A stretch of 64,000 nucleotides of DNA, from the NCBI GenBank assembly GCA_963699055.1, contig CAVOTA010000004.1, positions 259,921 to 323,920 of the forward strand, given 5' to 3'. This document shows positions 1 to 9,470 of the stretch, in pieces; positions within the stretch are counted from its first letter, which is position 1, and each line of letters starts with the position of its first letter. The notes beneath the pieces were generated by a model. That model saw only the letters and a program-made list of their open reading frames with translations. It did not search any database and was not told where the DNA came from. The translations under genes were made by a program, and so were the position numbers. The DNA is from Bog-756 sp963699055 (GTDB taxonomy: Bacteria; Actinomycetota; Acidimicrobiia; Acidimicrobiales; RAAP-2).

Positions 1-61
1 CGCGCTGGGCACCCGCGGTGCGGGGTACCCGTGTGCCAGCGACCCCGACGGGACCGGCCCC

Positions 62-1117
62 ATGACCTTCGCCATCGAAGTCGACAACCTGCAGAAGACC
101 TTCAAGGGCAAGCGGGTGGTCCGCGCCCTCGACGGGGTCAGCTTCGCCGTCCCCGAGGGCACCGTGTTCGGCCTGCTCGGGCCCAACGGCTCCGGCAAGA
201 CCACGGCGGTGCGCGTACTCACCACCATCCTCCGCTCCGACGGTGGGTCCGCCCGGGTGCTCGGCAACGACGTCCAGAAGAAGGCGGCACTGGTGCGGTC
301 CCTGATCGGACTCGCCGGTCAGTACGCCGCCGTGGACGAGAACCTGACCGGACGCGAGAACCTCCAGATGGTCGGCAACCTGAACCACCTCCCCCGCTCG
401 TTCGTGTCCGGCCGCGCCGTCGAGCTGCTGGCCCAGTTCAACCTCACCGATGCCGGCGACCGGCCCCTCAAGACGTACTCGGGCGGCATGCGCCGGCGCC
501 TCGACCTGGCCGCCGCCCTGGTAGCCCGGCCCACCGTCCTGTTCCTCGATGAACCCACCACCGGTCTGGACCCCCAGAGCCGCAACGATCTGTGGGAGGT
601 CATCGAGCAGCTGGTCGGCGGCGGGACGACGGTGCTGCTGACCACCCAGTACCTCGAGGAGGCCGACCGCCTGGCCGGCCAGCTCGCCGTCATCGACCAC
701 GGTCGCGTCATCGCCGAGGGCACGCCCGACTCGATGAAGGCCGACCTCGGCGCCACCGTGCTGGAGGTGGGTCTGGGCACGATCGACGAGGCACACCGCA
801 CGGGAGCCGTCCTCGACTCCCTCGGCCCCCACGCCTCGATGGTGACGGGCACGCAGGTCGAGGTGACCGTCGACAACGGCCCCCAGGCGGCCATGCTCGG
901 GCTCCGTGCGCTCGACGCCGAGGGCATCGCCCCCCAGACCTTCAAGCTCCGCGAGCCCAGCCTCGACGACGTCTTCCTCTCGCTGACCGGCCACCGCACC
1001 GAGGAGGAGGTCACCGAGGACGAGGACGAGGACCTGACCCCGAGGCAACGACGGAAGAAGATGCGGTTGAAGCAGCTCGAAGGGGCCCTCCCCGTGGCGA
1101 CGGGAGAACTGGCATGA
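62..1117 (+). CDS. ABC transporter ATP-binding protein, DrrA-like
   Basis: 351-residue ATPase of the daunorubicin-resistance (DrrA) exporter type, expected on the inner face of the membrane powering the permease that follows. Walker A is GPNGSGKT at residues 40-47, the signature YSGGM lies near residue 140, and Walker B FLDEPTTGLD near 160. The C-terminal region after the nucleotide-binding domain has the usual DrrA extension and ends in an unusually acidic and then basic tail (TEDEDEDL, RQRRKKMRLK). Its stop overlaps the permease start by 4 nt (ATGA), so the two are translationally coupled. Substrate cannot be told from sequence; drug or lipid export are both possible. Confidence 0.93.
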   Translation: MTFAIEVDNLQKTFKGKRVVRALDGVSFAVPEGTVFGLLGPNGSGKTTAVRVLTTILRSDGGSARVLGNDVQKKAALVRSLIGLAGQYAAVDENLTGRENLQMVGNLNHLPRSFVSGRAVELLAQFNLTDAGDRPLKTYSGGMRRRLDLAAALVARPTVLFLDEPTTGLDPQSRNDLWEVIEQLVGGGTTVLLTTQYLEEADRLAGQLAVIDHGRVIAEGTPDSMKADLGATVLEVGLGTIDEAHRTGAVLDSLGPHASMVTGTQVEVTVDNGPQAAMLGLRALDAEGIAPQTFKLREPSLDDVFLSLTGHRTEEEVTEDEDEDLTPRQRRKKMRLKQLEGALPVATGELA

Positions 1118-1962
1118 TGACCACCGCCGTCGCCACCCCCGTCCCGGAACGGGCCCCGCACGCCACCGGGCCCGTGGCCAACGTCCGCTGGCTCGCCTCC
1201 GACACGGCCACCCTCACCCGTCGGAACCTGCTCGCCGTCACCCGGATCCCGGAGGCGCTGTTCTTCTCGACCGTGCAGCCGATCATGTTCGTGCTGCTGT
1301 TCCGCTACGTCTTCGGCGGGGCGATCCACACCGACGCCACCAGCTACGTCAACTACCTCATGCCGGGGATCTTCGTGCAGACGGTGGCGTTCGGGTCGGT
1401 CAGCACCAGCATCGGACTGGCCGAGGACCTCCAGAAGGGGATCATCGAACGGTTCCGTGCGCTGCCCATGTCCCGCGGTGCCGTCCTGCTCGGGCGCACG
1501 ACGGCCGACCTCATCCGCAACGTCTTCGTCATCATCGTCATGACCGCGGTCGGCATCCTGGTCGGCTTCCGGCCGACGGAAGGGGCCCTCTCGTACACCG
1601 CCGGTGTGCTGCTGATCCTCTTCTTCGCCTACGCCCTGTCCTGGGGCTTCGCCATCGTCGGGCTGAGTGCGCCCAACAGCGAGACCGCCCAGGTCATGTC
1701 GTTCCCCCTGATCTTCCCGCTCACGTTCATCTCGTCGGCGTTCGTGCCCCTCAAGTCCATGCCGAGCTGGCTCCAGGGATTCGCCACCTACCAGCCGTTC
1801 AGCGTGACCGTGAGCGCCTGTCGCTCCCTGATGGTGGGGGCCGCCTCGACCGGGACGGGCAAGAGCACCTCGTTCTGGGTGTGGCAGGCGCTGGCGTGGA
1901 CGGTGGGGCTGCTGCTCGTGTTCGTGCCCTCGGCCATCCGCAAGTACCGCACCCGCACCTGA
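1114..1962 (+). CDS. ABC-2 type transporter permease, DrrB-like
   Basis: 282-residue membrane permease that pairs with the ATPase at 62-1117. The start ATG at 1114 overlaps the upstream stop. After a hydrophilic N-terminus of about 45 residues there are roughly six membrane segments; the first follows LLAVTRIPEALFF. The motif GIIERFRALPMSRGAVLLGR is the conserved cytoplasmic loop of ABC-2 permeases. The reading frame is open far upstream of 1114, but that part overlaps the ATPase and is not coding. Together the pair forms a half-transporter dimer of the DrrAB kind. Confidence 0.92.
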   Translation: MMTTAVATPVPERAPHATGPVANVRWLASDTATLTRRNLLAVTRIPEALFFSTVQPIMFVLLFRYVFGGAIHTDATSYVNYLMPGIFVQTVAFGSVSTSIGLAEDLQKGIIERFRALPMSRGAVLLGRTTADLIRNVFVIIVMTAVGILVGFRPTEGALSYTAGVLLILFFAYALSWGFAIVGLSAPNSETAQVMSFPLIFPLTFISSAFVPLKSMPSWLQGFATYQPFSVTVSACRSLMVGAASTGTGKSTSFWVWQALAWTVGLLLVFVPSAIRKYRTRT

Positions 1963-2006
1963 CGGCCCCGGAATCGCCGGGTCCCGTGACGCGGCAGAAT
2001 GGGGGC

Positions 2007-4697
2007 ATGGCACACACACCCACCTCCCCCGACTCCTTCGGCGCCCGTGGCAGCCTGCAGGTCGGCGACGCCACCTACGAGATCTTCCGCATCACGGCCC
2101 TCGGCGAGCGGTTCGACGTCGCCCGGCTGCCGTACTCGATCAAGGTGATCCTGGAGAACCTGCTCCGCCACGAGGACGGGGTGGCCGTGACCGCCTCCGA
2201 CATCGAGGCCGTCGCCGGCTGGGGCATCGATCCCGAGCGCCACGGCGTCGGGGGCTCCGACGCCGCCGAGATCGCCCTCACCCCTGAGCGGGTCCTCATG
2301 CAGGACCTGACCGGCGTGCCCGGTGTCGTCGACCTGGCGGCCATGCGCGACGCCCTTGGGGAGCTCGGCGGTGACCCGGCCAGGATCAACCCGCTGGTAC
2401 CCGTCGAGCTGGTGGTCGACCACTCGGTCATCGCCGAGGCCTCGGGGACGGCATCCGCCTACGACGAGAACGTGGACATCGAGTACCAGCGCAACATCGA
2501 GCGCTACCAGCTCCTGCGCTGGGCCCAGCAGGCCTTCGACGGGTTCCGGGTCGTCCCCCCGGGTATGGGCATCTGCCACCAGGTGAACCTGGAGTACCTG
2601 TCCCGGGTCGTGTTCGCCACCGACGACGGACGGGCCTACTGCGACACCTTGGTGGGCACCGACTCCCACACCACCATGGTCAACGGACTGGGCGTGCTCG
2701 GCTGGGGTGTCGGGGGGATCGAGGCCGAGGCGGCCATGCTGGGCCAGCCCCTGTCGCTGCTGCTCCCGCCGGTGGTGGGCTTCCGCCTCACCGGCGAGCA
2801 GCCGGTCGGCACCACCGCCACCGACCTCGTGCTCACCATCACCAACGTGCTGCGCAAGCACGGGGTGGTGGGCAAGTTCGTCGAGTTCTTCGGCCCCGGG
2901 GTCGCCTCGGTGCCACTGGCCAACCGGGCCACCATCGGGAACATGTCCCCCGAGTACGGCGCCACCTGCGCCATGTTCCCCATCGACGGGATCACCCTCG
3001 ACTACCTGCGTTTCTCGGGCCGCGACGACGCCCACGTCGACCTGGTCGAGGCCTATGCCAGGACCCAGGGCATGTTCCACGACCCCACCGGCCCCGAGCC
3101 GGTCTTCTCCGAGGTGATCGAGCTCGACCTGTCGACCGTGGTCCCGAGCATCGCCGGCCCGGCCCGGCCGCAGGACCTGGTCCGACTCGACGAGGCGGCG
3201 TCCACGTTCCGCTCGGCGCTCGGCCGCGACCCCCGGCACCACGCTGCCGGGCGGGCCGACGGGACCACGGACGAGATCCGGGACGGGCACGTCGTCGTGG
3301 CCGCCATCACCTCCTGCACCAACACCTCCAACCCCCAGGTCATGGTGGCTGCCGGCCTGCTGGCCCGCAACGCCGCGGCCCGTGGGCTGACGTCCCGTCC
3401 GTGGGTGAAGACGACGCTCGCCCCCGGCTCCCGGGTGGTCATGGACTACCTGGACCGGGCCGGTCTCACCGCGCCCCTCGCCGAGATCGGCTTCGACCTC
3501 GTCGGCTACGGGTGCACCACCTGCATCGGCAACTCGGGACCGCTCCTGCCGGGCGTGTCCGAGGCCGTCCAGGACGGTGACCTGACGGTGACGTCCGTGC
3601 TGTCGGGCAACCGGAACTTCGAGGGCCGGATCCACCCGGACGTCCGCATGAACTTCCTGGCCTCGCCGCCGTTGGTCGTGGCCTACGCCCTCGCCGGCAC
3701 GATGGACCTCGATCTCACCTCGGACCCGCTCGGCACCGACGCCGCCGGCGACCCCGTCTACCTCGCCGACCTGTGGCCGAGCGCCGACGAGGTGACCGAG
3801 GCGATCCGCACCTCGCTGACCTCGGACATGTTCCGCTCCCAGTACGCCTCGGTGTTCGACGGTGACGAGCGGTGGCGGGCGGTCGAGACGGCGTCCGGCG
3901 ACACCTTCTCGTGGGAGCCGTCCTCGACCTACGTCCTGCGCCCGACCTTCCTGAAGGGCCTCTCCATGGACCCGGCACCGGTGGCCGACGTCGTCGGTGC
4001 CCGGGTGCTGGCCAAGCTCGGGGACAGCGTGACCACCGACCACATCTCGCCGGCCGGGAACATCAACCCGACCACGCCCGCCGGCCGGTACCTGGCCGAC
4101 CACGGCGTCGCCCGGGTCGACTTCAACTCGTACGGCACCCGACGCGGCAACCACGAAGTCATGGTCCGGGGCACCTTCGCCAACGTCCGGCTGCGCAACC
4201 AGCTGGCCCCCGGCACCGAGGGCGGGATCACCGTCCACTTCCCCGACGGCGACCAGACGACGATCTTCGAGGCCTCGGAGCGCTACAGCGCCGAGGGCGT
4301 CCCGCTCGTCGTGCTGGCCGGCAAGGAGTACGGGTCGGGGTCGTCCCGCGACTGGGCGGCGAAGGGCACCCTGCTCCTCGGTGTCCGCGCCGTGCTCGTG
4401 GAGTCGTTCGAGCGGATCCACCGCTCCAACCTGATCGGCATGGGCGTGCTGCCCCTGCAGTTCCCCGAGGGGGAGAACGCCGAGTCGCTCGGCCTCACCG
4501 GCCACGAGGTGTTCTCGGTCACCGGGCTCGACTCGCTCAACCAGGGCGTCAGTCCGAAGACGGTCAAGGTGACCGCCACCGACGGTGACCGCACCACCGA
4601 GTTCGAGGCCCGGCTCCGGATCGACACCCCGATGGAGGCGCAGTACTACCGCCATGGGGGGATCCTCCCCTACATGCTCCGCCAGATGGCCGGCTGA
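2007..4697 (+). CDS. acnA: aconitate hydratase (aconitase A)
   Basis: 896-residue monomeric aconitase of the AcnA/IRP type, close to the usual 890-900 residues; it interconverts citrate and isocitrate in the TCA cycle. The 4Fe-4S ligands are visible: ITSCTNTSNP (Cys near residue 434) and GYGCTTCIGNSG (two Cys near 501 and 504). The C-terminal swivel domain has KEYGSGSSRDWAAKG with the substrate-binding serine and arginine. The ATG at 2007 is chosen because the family homology begins a few residues later (SFGARGSL). A CAGAAT hexamer ends 6 nt before the ATG, a weak match to the leaderless geometry seen elsewhere in this window. Confidence 0.97.
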   Translation: MAHTPTSPDSFGARGSLQVGDATYEIFRITALGERFDVARLPYSIKVILENLLRHEDGVAVTASDIEAVAGWGIDPERHGVGGSDAAEIALTPERVLMQDLTGVPGVVDLAAMRDALGELGGDPARINPLVPVELVVDHSVIAEASGTASAYDENVDIEYQRNIERYQLLRWAQQAFDGFRVVPPGMGICHQVNLEYLSRVVFATDDGRAYCDTLVGTDSHTTMVNGLGVLGWGVGGIEAEAAMLGQPLSLLLPPVVGFRLTGEQPVGTTATDLVLTITNVLRKHGVVGKFVEFFGPGVASVPLANRATIGNMSPEYGATCAMFPIDGITLDYLRFSGRDDAHVDLVEAYARTQGMFHDPTGPEPVFSEVIELDLSTVVPSIAGPARPQDLVRLDEAASTFRSALGRDPRHHAAGRADGTTDEIRDGHVVVAAITSCTNTSNPQVMVAAGLLARNAAARGLTSRPWVKTTLAPGSRVVMDYLDRAGLTAPLAEIGFDLVGYGCTTCIGNSGPLLPGVSEAVQDGDLTVTSVLSGNRNFEGRIHPDVRMNFLASPPLVVAYALAGTMDLDLTSDPLGTDAAGDPVYLADLWPSADEVTEAIRTSLTSDMFRSQYASVFDGDERWRAVETASGDTFSWEPSSTYVLRPTFLKGLSMDPAPVADVVGARVLAKLGDSVTTDHISPAGNINPTTPAGRYLADHGVARVDFNSYGTRRGNHEVMVRGTFANVRLRNQLAPGTEGGITVHFPDGDQTTIFEASERYSAEGVPLVVLAGKEYGSGSSRDWAAKGTLLLGVRAVLVESFERIHRSNLIGMGVLPLQFPEGENAESLGLTGHEVFSVTGLDSLNQGVSPKTVKVTATDGDRTTEFEARLRIDTPMEAQYYRHGGILPYMLRQMAG

Positions 4698-4762
4698 GCC
4701 ACCTCGTACGGGAGGCGGCCCGGCCGGGTCGTCATCCGGGGCCCGGTGGGTCCGTCGACGGT

Positions 4763-5530
4763 TCAGGCCAGCGCGGCGGGCAGGTCGCGCACCGAGTCGA
4801 CGACCGTCACCCCCGGGTACTCGGCCGGTGGCGTACGGCCGTCGGCGATCCAGACCGCGGTCATGCCGGCGGCGAGGGCGCCCTCGACGTCCCGTTCCCA
4901 GCTGTCCCCGACCATGACCGATCCGTCCGACCCGGCGCCGAGCCCGTCGAGTACCAGCGCGAACACGGCGGGATCGGGCTTGCCGACACCAACCTCGCCG
5001 GAGATCACCACGGTCCCGAAGGCGTCGACCAGGCCCGCCTGCTCCAGCTTCAGTCGCTGCAGATCGGACGGGCCGTTGGTCAACAGGCCCACCGGGTACC
5101 GCTCCCGCACGCGGGCCAGTGCCTCCTCCATGCCCTCGATGTTCGGGTGGCCCCGCCGCTGGGCGGCGTCGAACCGCTCGGCCGCCCGGTGCGCCAGCTC
5201 GGGGTCGGGGGACCCGAACCGGGCGGCCACGGCGGCCCACGCCTCGGCCCGGTACGTCGGCGCCCAGTCACGGAGTCCGTCCAGCACGTCGTGGTTTCCC
5301 TCGAAGGTCGACCACAGGCCTTCCCACGAGGCGAGGCCGAGTTCGGTGCAGACCGGGAGGTCCGCGCCCCGCCGCCACACCGACCGCACCGCTTCCAGCG
5401 CGTCGGCCCGGGACGCCGCCGGGTCGACCCCGGGGAACACGGCGATCGCCTCGCACAGCGAGGCCATGGCGTAGGACTCCTCCACGATGAGGGTGTCGTC
5501 GAGGTCGAAGACGACCGCACGTCGGGACAT
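4763..5530 (-). CDS. HAD superfamily hydrolase
   Basis: 255-residue haloacid dehalogenase-type phosphatase. Motif I FDLDDTL (residues 8-14) carries the nucleophile and acid aspartates, motif II is LLTNGPSD, and motif IV is VMVGDSWERDVEGA. The helical cap between residues 15 and 110 marks the C1 (phosphoglycolate phosphatase/haloacid dehalogenase) subgroup. A TACCAT hexamer lies 8 nt upstream of the ATG, so the transcript may have almost no leader. Substrate is not predictable. It ends convergently with acnA, 65 nt away. Confidence 0.9.
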   Translation of the reverse strand: MSRRAVVFDLDDTLIVEESYAMASLCEAIAVFPGVDPAASRADALEAVRSVWRRGADLPVCTELGLASWEGLWSTFEGNHDVLDGLRDWAPTYRAEAWAAVAARFGSPDPELAHRAAERFDAAQRRGHPNIEGMEEALARVRERYPVGLLTNGPSDLQRLKLEQAGLVDAFGTVVISGEVGVGKPDPAVFALVLDGLGAGSDGSVMVGDSWERDVEGALAAGMTAVWIADGRTPPAEYPGVTVVDSVRDLPAALA

Positions 5531-5571
5531 GTCGGGGGATGGTACCAACCGGTGACGACGACCCGACCGGC

Positions 5572-6654
5572 TCAGCCCACGCGGACGGCGCGGATGCGGC
5601 GCACCACCTCGTCGACCACCTCGCTGGTGGAGGCACCACCGCCGAGGTCGAAGGTGCGGATCCCGTCGGCGGCCGCACCGAGCGTCGCCTCCCGGATGGC
5701 CAGGGCGGCCCCGGCCACCGAACCGCCCGGGTCGGCCGGAGCGTGGTCCAGGGCGGCGGCACAGGCGAGCAGCATGGCCATGGGGTTGGCCACGTTCTTG
5801 CCCTCGAGCGACGGAGCCGTGCCGTGGGGCGCCTCGGCCATGGCCACGGTCGGGTGGAGGTCGTCGTCCAGCGCAAGCAGGACCGACTCGGCGCCGGCGA
5901 TCGAGCCGAACATGGCCAGCACCAGGTCGGACAGGCAGTCGCCGTCGCGGTTGAGCGCCGGGATCACCAGTGACTGGTCGTCCGCCTCGGTCAGCAGGCC
6001 GGCGTAGGCGGCGTCGATCAGCATCGGGCGGTAGGGCACGTCCGGGTGGCGCGCCGCGGCCGCGTCCATCTCCTCCTTCAGCATCCCCTCGTACACGGTC
6101 GACACGGTCCACTTGGGCCCACCGAAGACGCACGCGCCGAGGTGGTCGGCCGCCTGGAACGAGTACTCGGCCACCGAGCGGCACACCGACCGGTCGATCC
6201 GCTCGGTCCGCCAGGCCTGTTCGTCGGGCCCGCCCGCCGTGCCCGTCCGGCCCTCCTCGGCACCGTAGGCGTCGCCCACGGCCATCCGGACCACCACGAT
6301 GGGATGCACCACCGGAGCCGGGGGCACCACGCCGGGGATCCGGCGCCCCGTCCGCACGATCACCGACCCGCCCACCCCCTCGCGCAGGATGCGGTTGGGC
6401 GAGCCGACGTCGCCGGTCTGCGGCGGCGTGATGGTGGCCGCCTTGAGCCCGAGGCCCACCTCGACCATGGCCTCGGACGCCTCGACGACCACAGCGTTGG
6501 CGGTGCGGCGCCGGTTCCCGAGCGAGAGGTCGAACCGGACCAGGTCGACCGGGATCCCGATCACCGACGGGTCCAGGACCCGGAGCGCCTCGTCGAGCAA
6601 TTCCTGCCCCGTCTCGTCGCCCTCACAGACCACCAGTTGCGTGCGTTCGGCCAT
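5572..6654 (-). CDS. isocitrate/isopropylmalate dehydrogenase family protein
   Basis: 360-residue protein of the NAD(P)-dependent beta-decarboxylating dehydrogenase family (isocitrate, isopropylmalate, tartrate dehydrogenases). The metal-binding core is DGDCLSDLVLAMFGSIAG and the nucleotide-binding loop is APHGTAPSLEGKNVANPMA. The N-terminal EGDETGQELL replaces the usual GDGIGPE, and NRILREGVGGS resembles the substrate-arginine region of isocitrate dehydrogenases. Length suits the monomer of a homodimeric NAD-type enzyme. The start at 6654 is the first ATG giving family-length sequence; in-frame residues further upstream look non-coding. With aconitase nearby an isocitrate dehydrogenase role is attractive but not proven. 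Confidence 0.85.
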   Translation of the reverse strand: MAERTQLVVCEGDETGQELLDEALRVLDPSVIGIPVDLVRFDLSLGNRRRTANAVVVEASEAMVEVGLGLKAATITPPQTGDVGSPNRILREGVGGSVIVRTGRRIPGVVPPAPVVHPIVVVRMAVGDAYGAEEGRTGTAGGPDEQAWRTERIDRSVCRSVAEYSFQAADHLGACVFGGPKWTVSTVYEGMLKEEMDAAAARHPDVPYRPMLIDAAYAGLLTEADDQSLVIPALNRDGDCLSDLVLAMFGSIAGAESVLLALDDDLHPTVAMAEAPHGTAPSLEGKNVANPMAMLLACAAALDHAPADPGGSVAGAALAIREATLGAAADGIRTFDLGGGASTSEVVDEVVRRIRAVRVG

Positions 6655-6806
6655 GCCCCAGGGTCCCACGACGATCCGCCGACGACCAATCGTCCGGGGC
6701 ACGCCGACAGGACTTCCGACGCCCCGGAACGGTGCCCCGGCCGTCAGGTGGAAGTGCGGCAGCATCCCGCGCCGCCACCCGATGGGTAGGACCGCCGCCG
6801 ACCCGG

Positions 6807-6823
6807 GTGACCCGCCGGGTCAC
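6807..6823 (-). terminator. GC hairpin, possible terminator
   Basis: Perfect 7-bp inverted repeat GTGACCC-GCC-GGGTCAC located 35 nt past the stop of the small membrane gene on the minus strand. There is no T run, as is common for actinobacterial terminators. It also sits between that gene and the next gene on the same strand. Confidence 0.45.
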
Positions 6824-6857
6824 GCAGCGGTGAAGCTCGAGCCCGGACGGGCACCTC

Positions 6858-7079
6858 TCACGTCCGGGGAAGGGCGTGCGTGTGCCAGCGGCGCAGGGCG
6901 ATCACCGTCCAGACGGCCTCGACCACCCCGAAGGGCCACGCCCCCGAGGCGAACCCGTAGACGGACGACAGCGCACAACCCAGGGCGAAGGCCAGCACGA
7001 ATCCGTTCCCCCGCCGCTCGAGCGCGTACGTCGACATCATGAACGTCAGCGCCAGGACGCCGTAGACGGTGAGTGCCAT
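6858..7079 (-). CDS. small three-helix membrane protein
   Basis: 73-residue hypothetical protein with three hydrophobic stretches at about residues 4-20, 27-44 and 47-62 and a basic tail, so probably a small integral membrane protein. I do not recognise the family and no catalytic residues stand out. Support that it is a real gene comes from a TAACGT hexamer ending exactly 6 nt upstream of its ATG, the same leaderless promoter geometry as a dozen other genes here, and from a hairpin after its stop. Confidence 0.7.
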   Translation of the reverse strand: MALTVYGVLALTFMMSTYALERRGNGFVLAFALGCALSSVYGFASGAWPFGVVEAVWTVIALRRWHTHALPRT

Positions 7080-7085
7080 GGGACG

Positions 7086-7091
7086 ACGTTA
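7086..7091 (-). promoter_or_regulatory. -10 box, leaderless (small membrane gene)
   Basis: TAACGT on the minus strand, 6 nt before the ATG at 7079. Confidence 0.55.
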
Positions 7092-7117
7092 GGCACGTCC
7101 GGGTCCCGCCACCGGGC

Positions 7118-7810
7118 TCAGCCCGCCAGCGGCAGGACGAACCCGGCGATGCAGACGAAGTGGAGGACGGCACCCACGATGGTGCAGGCGTGGAAGACCT
7201 CGTGGTAGCCGAAGACACCCGGTACCGGATCCGGCTTCTTCAGCGAGTAGACCACCGCACCGGCCGAGTAGGCGAGTCCACCGGCCAGCAGCAGCGCGAA
7301 CCCCGTCGGCCCGAGCGCCCGGTACAGCTGTGGGAGCACCACCACCGCGGCCCACCCGACGACCACGTACGGGAGGGCGATGACCCACTTGGGGGCGTCG
7401 AGCCAGAGCTGCCGGAGGGTGATCCCGACCAGGGCGCCGATCCACACCAGCAGCAGCACGGCGGCACGTGCCCAGCCGGTGAGGGCGATGCCCGCCACCG
7501 GGGTGTACGACCCGGCGATGGCGATGAAGATCGTGGAGTGGTCGGCCCGGCGCATGCGCCGACGTCCCACCGGGCCCCACGTATGCCGGTGGAACAGGGC
7601 GCTCACCCCGAACAGCAGCGAGATCGAACAGGCGTAGACCAGGCACAGCAGCTTCGACGAGGTGGTCGGGGCCGCCCACACGAGCGCCGCCCCCGCCACC
7701 AGGGACACGAAGAAGGCGACCTCGTGGAGGACGCCCCGCAGCTTGGGTTTGACCGGACCGTCGTCGTCCCCGTCCGGGGCCACGTCGACCTCGACGGCTC
7801 CCGACATCAC
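7118..7810 (-). CDS. hemolysin III / PAQR family membrane protein
   Basis: 230-residue seven-helix membrane protein of the hemolysin III (YqfA, PAQR) family. Family histidines and polar residues are visible: the first loop SALFHRHTWG, the RADHSTIFIAIAGSYTP segment, and the C-terminal FGYHEVFHACTIVGAVLHF. These residues form the putative metal-dependent hydrolase site of PAQR proteins. The GTG at 7810 overlaps the amidotransferase stop by 4 nt (GTGA), and an ATG follows at 7807, so either may start the protein. It is the last gene of a three-gene run with the PIG-L and amidotransferase genes; the cellular role of bacterial members is unclear. Confidence 0.9.
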   Translation of the reverse strand: MMSGAVEVDVAPDGDDDGPVKPKLRGVLHEVAFFVSLVAGAALVWAAPTTSSKLLCLVYACSISLLFGVSALFHRHTWGPVGRRRMRRADHSTIFIAIAGSYTPVAGIALTGWARAAVLLLVWIGALVGITLRQLWLDAPKWVIALPYVVVGWAAVVVLPQLYRALGPTGFALLLAGGLAYSAGAVVYSLKKPDPVPGVFGYHEVFHACTIVGAVLHFVCIAGFVLPLAG

Positions 7811-8598
7811 GCCGTCGCCCCGACGTCGCGGACGGGTGGGCCGTCAGCCGACCCTGCGCCGCCGTCGGGAACCTGGCCGCCGTGGGCCGTCGGACGGGCC
7901 ACCTCGACGAACCGCTGCAGCACCCGCTGTCCGACCCCGGCCACCCGGGCCACCTGGGTGGCGTCCAGGGTCACCCCGTCGGGCAGCAGCGGCCGCCAGG
8001 CGGCGGCCAGTCCGTCGTCGACCTCGACGTGGAACTGCAGCCCGTAGACCCGTCGGCCGACGCGGAAGGCCTGGTGCGGGAAGGCCCGGGTGCCGGCCAG
8101 GTGCACGGCACCCTCCGGCAGCGCGAACGTGTCCTGGTGCCAGTGGACGCACGGCACCGACGTACCCGACAGCCCCCGGTACTCGGGTCCGAACACCGGG
8201 TCACGGCGTCCGTCCGGGGTCAGCTCCACCGAACCGGGTCCCACCTCGGACCCGGGTCCGGTGGTGACCTCGGCGCCGAGTGCGGCGGCCAGCTGCTGGG
8301 CCCCCAGGCACACCCCGAGCACCGGCAGTCCGGCGCCGACCGCCTCGCCGATCAGCCCGCGCTCACCGGCGAGCCACGGGTGGGCGACGTCGTCGTGGAC
8401 GCCCATCGGCCCGCCCATCACCACCAGTCCGTCGATCCCGTCGGCGGCGGGCAGCGGCGCACCCTGGTCCAGCCGGACGACGGTGACGTCGATCCCCCGA
8501 TCGGCCAGGACACGGGCGATCGTCCCCGGGCCCTCGTGGGCCACGTGCTGCAGGACCGCCCAGGGGCGTCCCTCCGGAGCCGGTACCGCTGGCGGCAC
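7807..8598 (-). CDS. class I glutamine amidotransferase-like protein
   Basis: 263-residue stand-alone GATase1 domain, like GuaA-related proteins of unknown target. The nucleophile elbow VLGVCLGAQQLA carries the catalytic Cys, and GLQFHVEVD carries the His-x-Glu of the triad. GGPMGVHDD is the oxyanion strand region. There is no attached synthase domain. The GTG at 8598 overlaps the last base of the upstream PIG-L stop (TAGTG), so coupling is expected; longer in-frame sequence upstream lies inside that gene. Its partner and product are not predictable. Confidence 0.85.
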   Translation of the reverse strand: MPPAVPAPEGRPWAVLQHVAHEGPGTIARVLADRGIDVTVVRLDQGAPLPAADGIDGLVVMGGPMGVHDDVAHPWLAGERGLIGEAVGAGLPVLGVCLGAQQLAAALGAEVTTGPGSEVGPGSVELTPDGRRDPVFGPEYRGLSGTSVPCVHWHQDTFALPEGAVHLAGTRAFPHQAFRVGRRVYGLQFHVEVDDGLAAAWRPLLPDGVTLDATQVARVAGVGQRVLQRFVEVARPTAHGGQVPDGGAGSADGPPVRDVGATA

Positions 8599-9344
8599 TA
8601 GGCCGTGTTCACCACGTGGAAGGCCTCGGCCAGCCGCCCGTCGGGCAGCCCGGCGGCCAGCGCCGTCCCGCCCATCCAGCCCTTCAGGAGCTCGTCGAGG
8701 TGCTCGCCGTCGCCCACCTGGCTCACGTGGGACCGGAGGGCGGCGAGCTTGCGCGGGTAGGCGTCGGTGGCGTCCACCACCCGGTTGGCCCGTTCGGTGG
8801 CCATGACCCACAGCTCGGGCACGGTGTGCTCGGCCAACCCCTCCTCCAGCAGTTCGGGGAAGGCGAACGGGTTCCGGGCGTCCGGGTAGACGGCGCACGC
8901 TGCCGCCTCACCGGTGGCCAGGTGGTCCGGATGGCTGGCGTAGATGCGCGACCAATTGCGCTCGGGCGACTGGGCGACCACCCGGTCGGGCCGCACGATC
9001 CGGATGACCCGGGAGATGGCGGCCCGCAGCTCGAGGCTCGGGGTCACCCGTCCGTCGGCGAACCCGAGGAACGTGACGTCGGTGACGCCCACCGCCCGGG
9101 CCGCCTGCAGTTGCTCCTCCCGGCGGATGGCGGCCATCTCGGCGCGGCTGATCGAGTGGTCGGAGCCCCCGGCGTCGCCGTCGGTGGCGATGCAGTAGGA
9201 GACGTCGATCCCCCGACCCGTCCACGTGGCCACCGACCCGGCGGCGCCGAAGTCGACGTCGTCCGGATGGGCGGTGACGACCAGGATGCGTTCGACGTCG
9301 TCGGAGCCGTCGTCGATGGTGATGCGCTCGGCGGGGACGGTCAC
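8598..9344 (-). CDS. PIG-L/LmbE family deacetylase
   Basis: 248-residue zinc-dependent N-deacetylase of the PIG-L family (which includes MshB and mycothiol conjugate amidases). The zinc site is visible as AHPDDVDFGAAG near the N-terminus (His, two Asp) and HPDHLATGEAA in the middle. The start is GTG 9344 because it is preceded by GAGGA at 6 nt spacing; a GTG at 9377 would add 11 residues but has no ribosome site. It begins a run with the amidotransferase and hemolysin III genes. The substrate is likely an N-acetylglucosaminyl compound by family; which one is unknown. Confidence 0.88.
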   Translation of the reverse strand: MTVPAERITIDDGSDDVERILVVTAHPDDVDFGAAGSVATWTGRGIDVSYCIATDGDAGGSDHSISRAEMAAIRREEQLQAARAVGVTDVTFLGFADGRVTPSLELRAAISRVIRIVRPDRVVAQSPERNWSRIYASHPDHLATGEAAACAVYPDARNPFAFPELLEEGLAEHTVPELWVMATERANRVVDATDAYPRKLAALRSHVSQVGDGEHLDELLKGWMGGTALAAGLPDGRLAEAFHVVNTA

Positions 9345-9470
9345 GGCGGCTCCTCGGTACCTCGTCGGATCGGTCACCCGGGCCGGGTCGGACCCACGGC
9401 CGGGTCATCCGGCGGCGGGCGGACCGGCGGTCGGACGTTGCCGTTCTACCCGATCAGGCGAGTTGGCGGA

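Noticed and set aside
1..61. Partial gene at the window start
   Set aside because: No conserved coding signal can be seen in the first 61 bases; treated as upstream spacer of the ABC ATPase gene.
1788..5240. Long minus-strand open frame opposite aconitase
   Set aside because: The sequence is low-complexity Arg/Gly/Asp-rich shadow coding opposite acnA, with no recognisable domain.
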